Source: Candidatus Moranbacteria bacterium GW2011_GWE1_49_15
Lineage (GTDB): Bacteria; Patescibacteriota; Minisyncoccia; Moranbacterales; GWC2-37-73
Direction: 5' to 3'
Length of the DNA stretch: 43,983 bases
Assembly: GCA_001003855.1 (NCBI GenBank)
Contig: LCPX01000011.1
Location: forward strand, 3,681-47,663
Part shown: positions 40,778 through 43,983 of the stretch, one piece after another
Position numbering within the stretch: position 1 is the first letter of the stretch
Layout of the letters: each line of letters begins with the position of its first letter
Made by a program: the position numbers and the translations under genes
The notes under the pieces: generated by a model
The model's input: the letters and a program-made list of their open reading frames with translations, nothing else
What the model was told of the DNA's origin: nothing
The model's database searches: none

Positions 40778-40981
40778 TTAAGAAATTTTTGAAACGTTGA
40801 TTGCGTTAGGTCCTTTTGGGCTTTCGCTTACTTCGAACTCAACTTTGTCTCCTTCGCGAAGGTCGTTGTATTCAGTTCCCTGAAGTTCCTTTGCGTGGAA
40901 GAAAAGGTCTTTGTCAGATCCTTCCTGGGCGATGAAGCCGAATCCGCGATCTGTAAGCCTTTTGATTGTTCCTGTAGCCAT
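40778..40981 (-). CDS. Cold-shock domain protein (Csp family)
   Basis: 67 residues, the standard length. A five-strand OB fold: MATGTIKRLTDRGFGFIAQ with RNP1 (GFGFI), then DLFFHAKEL with RNP2, and GDKVEFEVSESPKGPNAINV. Binds single-stranded nucleic acid and keeps RNA unfolded. RNP1 begins DRGFGF rather than the usual KGFGF. A strong promoter at 41082-41110 gives a leader of about 95 bases, which may help cold regulation as in cspA. Confidence 0.97.
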   Translation of the reverse strand: MATGTIKRLTDRGFGFIAQEGSDKDLFFHAKELQGTEYNDLREGDKVEFEVSESPKGPNAINVSKIS

Positions 40982-41081
40982 TTCGTTTGAATTGCTATTG
41001 TCTGATTAAGTGCATGTGTGGGTTTGTGCAAAGAGTTTTAGTTCGACTAGGCTGCTTTTGCGTGCCGACTGATGCACATCT

Positions 41082-41110
41082 ATATTAGCATTTATCGGGT
41101 TTTTTGTCAA
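41082..41110 (-). promoter_or_regulatory. Strong promoter of the cold-shock gene
   Basis: On the minus strand: consensus TTGACA (41105-41110), a 17-base spacer, and TAATAT (41082-41087) preceded by TGC. This is the best promoter in the window. Confidence 0.78.
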
Positions 41111-41117
41111 TAGCGTC

Positions 41118-42569
41118 CTATCTTTCCAAATCCAGCACCTCATCTATGCGGACTTGGGAGACGAATTCGGCGACGTGGCTGACCAGCACCATCGCACCCT
41201 TATATTCGCTCAGCGCCTCGGCGATTATCGGAAGATGGCGGAAGTTGATGTGGTTAGTCGGCTCGTCCAGAATCAAAAGTCCCGGTTCCTGCAGCACTAA
41301 GCGCGCGAATGCGACCAATCCCTTCTGTCCTTCGGAAAGCGTTCCGATTTTCGCATAAACGGTTTCCTTGGTGAGCAAAAACCCCGCGGCGACCGCGCGG
41401 AGCCTTTCTTCATCTTTTTCCCGCATCACCTGAGAAAGGGATTCGAATACCGTGTCCTCGAAATTCAAAGTGGAAAAATCCTGGCGGTAATATCCGACTC
41501 GCACACCTTCCGCGATCTTCGCCCCTTCTGCACTTCCCGAAGCCAATGATTCCAAAAGGGTGCTTTTTCCGATGCCGTTCGGACCGGAAAGCAACAGGTG
41601 TTGATTTTTTCGCAGAGATACGTTCGCTTTCTTTTCCATCGGATAATGGTTTTGCATCACACACACCGAAGTTATTCCCAGAATTTCTCCGGAAAGCTCC
41701 TCCTGATGCGGGATAGTGAAGTTCCTGATCGCCTTGTCTTCTTTGCGCACGTCAACTTTCGCTTCCTCCATCGCCTGCGCCTTCTCGCGCATTTTTTTGG
41801 CTACCAATCTCATCCCTCCTCCTTTGTTGGCAAAAAAGTTCGCCTTTTCCTTGTTGGCACGGATCTCTTTTTCATATTGCGCGTTCTTCATTTCCTCCTT
41901 TTCTATCTGCGCCGCGATTTCCGCCACCACCACGTAATAATCCCCGATATACTGCTCTGTTTTCTTTGTAAAGACGTCCAGATACAAAACTCCGTCCGTG
42001 AAAGCGTTGAGGAAATCCGCGTCATGGGAAATCACGATGCAAGTTTTGTCATAGCCCATCAGAAACGCAGTCAGATGTTCGATGCCAGCCTTGTCCAGAT
42101 TGTTCGTCGGCTCGTCCAAAATCAGAAGGTCTGGATCCTGGATCAGCGCCGAAGCCAAAAGGAGCCTTGCCTGTTGTCCGCCGGAGAAAGATTTCATTTT
42201 TCTTTCAGGCGTCGCGATCAGATTCACCACTTCCAAAACGTTCTTGATGCGCTTGTCGATGTCATATATCTTTTCGGAAAAACATTTCTGAAAAAATTCG
42301 CGCACCGTAAGCTCCATGTCCTCGCGCGGGATCACCTGCTTGGCGTAGGCCACGGAAAGTTTCGGATCCACGTATATGGAGCCTTCCTCTGGCTTGAGCT
42401 CCCCGGTAATGAGCTTGAAAATCGTGCTTTTGCCCGCCCCGTTCTGCCCCATCAAAGTGATCTTGGTCCCTTGGCGCAGAGAAAAAGAAGCCTCGTCCAA
42501 AATGGGCTTTTCCCTGCCATATTCGAAGGTTACTTCGCTGAATCTTACCGCTACGTCGTTTTTTGCCAT
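41118..42569 (-). CDS. ABC-F family ATPase
   Basis: 483 residues with two ABC cassettes and no membrane part. Cassette 1: Walker A GQNGAGKS (41-48), signature FSGGQQAR, LILDEPTNNLD, ISHDADFL. A charged linker helix (about 225-290) contains EKANFFANKGGGMRLVAKKM, the P-site tRNA-interacting motif region. Cassette 2: GPNGIGKS, signature LSEGQKG, LILDEPTNHIN, VSHVAEFV. ABC-F proteins bind ribosomes and release stalls or antibiotics. The second cassette has LSEGQ, and DEPTNHIN replaces DEPTNHLD. Confidence 0.94.
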   Translation of the reverse strand: MAKNDVAVRFSEVTFEYGREKPILDEASFSLRQGTKITLMGQNGAGKSTIFKLITGELKPEEGSIYVDPKLSVAYAKQVIPREDMELTVREFFQKCFSEKIYDIDKRIKNVLEVVNLIATPERKMKSFSGGQQARLLLASALIQDPDLLILDEPTNNLDKAGIEHLTAFLMGYDKTCIVISHDADFLNAFTDGVLYLDVFTKKTEQYIGDYYVVVAEIAAQIEKEEMKNAQYEKEIRANKEKANFFANKGGGMRLVAKKMREKAQAMEEAKVDVRKEDKAIRNFTIPHQEELSGEILGITSVCVMQNHYPMEKKANVSLRKNQHLLLSGPNGIGKSTLLESLASGSAEGAKIAEGVRVGYYRQDFSTLNFEDTVFESLSQVMREKDEERLRAVAAGFLLTKETVYAKIGTLSEGQKGLVAFARLVLQEPGLLILDEPTNHINFRHLPIIAEALSEYKGAMVLVSHVAEFVSQVRIDEVLDLER

Positions 42570-42588
42570 ATTTTAGAACTTTATTCCC

Positions 42589-42705
42589 TAGGACTTACGC
42601 GTTTGATCGCGGCAAGAATGAGTGTTTGCGCTTCCGGCTCCACCAGTTGGCGGACGGCGGAGCGCATAGAGGCTCGTTTGAGCAAGAGCGAACGTGTAAG
42701 TCCTA
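42589..42705. repeat. Inverted-repeat element, copy B (117 bp), with nested palindrome
   Basis: The ends TAGGACTTACGCG (42589-42601) and CGTGTAAGTCCTA (42693-42705) are inverted repeats with one mismatch. It aligns with the reverse complement of 3122-3214 except for about 24 extra bases at the centre. Those bases hold a variant of the 16-bp palindrome (TCCACCAGTTGGCGGA, 42639-42654) placed in the loop of the central TGCGCT/AGCGCA stem. Confidence 0.8.
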
Positions 42706-42779
42706 TTTTTATATTTTTTCACACTGAGCTCCCATCATAACCCATATCGGAGGATTTGAAAAGACCCGGACGCTCCCGA

Positions 42780-42801
42780 CAAAAAATCGCCCGGGGGCGA
42801 T
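42780..42801 (-). terminator. Terminator of the Sm_multidrug_ex gene
   Basis: ATCGCCC (42786-42792) pairs with GGGCGAT (42795-42801); the minus strand continues TTTTTTG. Confidence 0.82.
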
Positions 42802-42848
42802 GAATTGCTTGAATTTTATTCAGCACCGGACCGTTCCTACGCTCTCTC

Positions 42849-43325
42849 TCAGAAGACCGACCTGGAAGCCATGAAACCCAAGGACACCAAGGTGGTGACA
42901 AGGCCGCCCGCGGCCAGTATTCCCAAGAAAATGACCCCGATCGCCCTCCAAAAAGGTACTCCCAGTATGTAAGCCGCCACGGCTCCGCTCCAGGCTCCGG
43001 TCATTGGCAACGGCACGGCTACGAAAACGAACAAGGCCACCTCCATCCATTTCTTCTCATGGAAATGATCCATATGCTTCCTTTGTGAACGCTCCAGAAC
43101 CCAAACCATGAAACGGTTGAAGTGGTATGATTTGTGCATCAGATATTCGGAAAATCTCTGCAAGAAAAAAAGGAAAGGTACGATCAAAAAGATGTTGCCC
43201 AAAACCGCGATAAAATAGGCCTTGAGCGGGGAAAAATGGAAAACTCCCATCGCCAAAGGTATCGCCCCCCTAAGCTCCAATATGGGCGCCGCCGCCGTTA
43301 AAAAAGTTATTATTTCCTGGTTCAT
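42849..43325 (-). CDS. Small multi-drug export family membrane protein (Sm_multidrug_ex, COG2426)
   Basis: 158 residues with about four membrane segments. The family marks are ELRGAIPLAMGVF near the N-terminus (about 17-29) and FVAVPLPMTGAWSGAVAAYILG (given in halves: FVAVPLPMTGAW, SGAVAAYILG), followed by FWRAIGVIFLGILAAG. Despite the family name, drug export is not established. The frame is preceded by an AT-rich gap and the divergent-looking edge of the next minus-strand gene. Confidence 0.9.
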   Translation of the reverse strand: MNQEIITFLTAAAPILELRGAIPLAMGVFHFSPLKAYFIAVLGNIFLIVPFLFFLQRFSEYLMHKSYHFNRFMVWVLERSQRKHMDHFHEKKWMEVALFVFVAVPLPMTGAWSGAVAAYILGVPFWRAIGVIFLGILAAGGLVTTLVSLGFMASRSVF

Positions 43326-43404
43326 TTGTTGTCTTGTTTTATGTTTTTATTTCAATGACTTCGATAAGTCTACGCTAAAAACGATTTTTTATCAACCCCT
43401 GGCG

Positions 43405-43983
43405 CTACTCCAAAAGCTTGGAATATTTATTTTTAGCTTCATTGAAAGAGGACATTTTGCTTTCATCCAGGGGCGCCCCCTTCGGAAGATCCAGCTTCAG
43501 CGGATTGATCGGGGCTCCGTCCAATTTCATACCGAAATCGAGATGCGGTCCGGTCGACCACCCCGTCGATCCGACATAACCGACGACCTCGCCCTGCGAA
43601 ACCCTCTTGCCAGCCACCATCCCCTTGGCGAAAGCGCTGAGGTGCCCGTAGTGCGTCGTGTAACCGTTGTCATGGCTGATGCGCACTATGTTCCCCCAAC
43701 CCGTCTCAAATCTCGCGCTCGTCACCGTTCCGCGAGCTGTCGAGACGACCGGGGTTCCCGTCGGGGCGGCGTAATCGATCTGGTAATGGGCGGTTACGGT
43801 TTTCGTGATCGGATGCATGCGGGCTCCGGTGTATCCCGAAGTGATCCTGCTGAAACTCAAGGGGGCCTTCAAAAACTGCCTTTCCAAAACGCGACCCTCC
43901 TCGTCATAATATCCGCCGCTTCCATCGTTATCGAAATAATAGGCGTAATGCGATTTTCCGTCGTTTATGAATCTGGCCGCCAA
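43405..43983 (-). CDS. M23 peptidase, MepM-like, N-terminus outside window
   Basis: 192 visible residues of the C-terminal part; the start lies beyond 43983. AARFINDGKSHYAYYFDNDG and ERQFLKAPLSFSRITSGY are the OapA/Csd3-like linker typical of MepM/YebA endopeptidases. The LytM domain has TAHYQIDYAAP (HxxxD) and HYGHLSAFAKG. The final zinc motif, normally HxH, reads GPHLDFGMKL, so the third ligand is Asp. Such HLD variants exist in related proteins, but activity should be checked. It would cleave peptidoglycan cross-links in the envelope. Confidence 0.92.
   Translation of the reverse strand: MAARFINDGKSHYAYYFDNDGSGGYYDEEGRVLERQFLKAPLSFSRITSGYTGARMHPITKTVTAHYQIDYAAPTGTPVVSTARGTVTSARFETGWGNIVRISHDNGYTTHYGHLSAFAKGMVAGKRVSQGEVVGYVGSTGWSTGPHLDFGMKLDGAPINPLKLDLPKGAPLDESKMSSFNEAKNKYSKLLE

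Overview
The window looks like chromosomal DNA of a Patescibacteria/CPR (Parcubacteria- or Moranbacteria-like) bacterium. That placement is inference. It rests on the mix of short CPR-type genes, a 3012-residue surface protein in an otherwise compact genome, starts that mostly lack a Shine-Dalgarno sequence, and AT-rich repeat tracts between genes. TGA is used as a normal stop (for example just before the terminators at 1636 and 2068), so the UGA-recoding CPR lineages are excluded. There is no rRNA, tRNA, CRISPR array or prophage. Recognisable promoters tend to be of the extended -10 type (TGnTATAAT-like).

Layout. 1-7012: GTPases EngB and Obg, three small unknown genes with unusually strong ribosome binding sites, a D-lactate-dehydrogenase-like enzyme, an RRM protein, a ferritin-like protein and a BaiN/YhiN-type flavoprotein. 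7014-7485: a four-helix-bundle (23S intervening-sequence type) gene enclosed by near-perfect inverted repeats. 7531-16569: one giant cell-envelope protein (N-terminal membrane anchor, seven-bladed propeller, Gly-rich region, Ig-like and FN3 modules). 16652-17551: a REP-associated tyrosine transposase pseudogene carrying REP-like hairpins inside its own reading frame, with a cluster of another palindrome upstream. 17570-24651: housekeeping and membrane genes (YvlD, a broken dus, Nudix, lysozyme-like, SHOCT, DUF389, PgeF, DUF1360, DoxX).

24724-40671 is an envelope and exopolysaccharide region. It holds a GH18-deacetylase-GT2 trifunctional protein; two paralogous double-psi-barrel-like proteins; DM13, alpha/beta hydrolase, SET, cupin, M23 and MsrA/MsrB genes; and a compact polyuronate locus: a short AlgD/UGD-like dehydrogenase, a processive GT2 fused to an AlgG-like C5-epimerase beta-helix, and a second secreted beta-helix protein. 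Together the last three suggest production and tailoring of an alginate-like polymer. 40778-43983: cold-shock protein, ABC-F ATPase, Sm_multidrug_ex membrane protein and an M23 peptidase cut by the window edge.

The most unusual signal is a layered set of small palindromic elements: (a) a 16-bp TCCGCC...GGCGGA palindrome found five times, once in frame inside msrA and once nested in a larger element; (b) a 93-117 bp inverted-repeat element in two copies; (c) AGCTTAGCT-type hairpins in the transposase; (d) CGGAGTTCGACTCCG units beside it. Two genes (dus and the GT2-epimerase) have a frameshift with apparent loss of a short segment, which could be real decay or assembly error.
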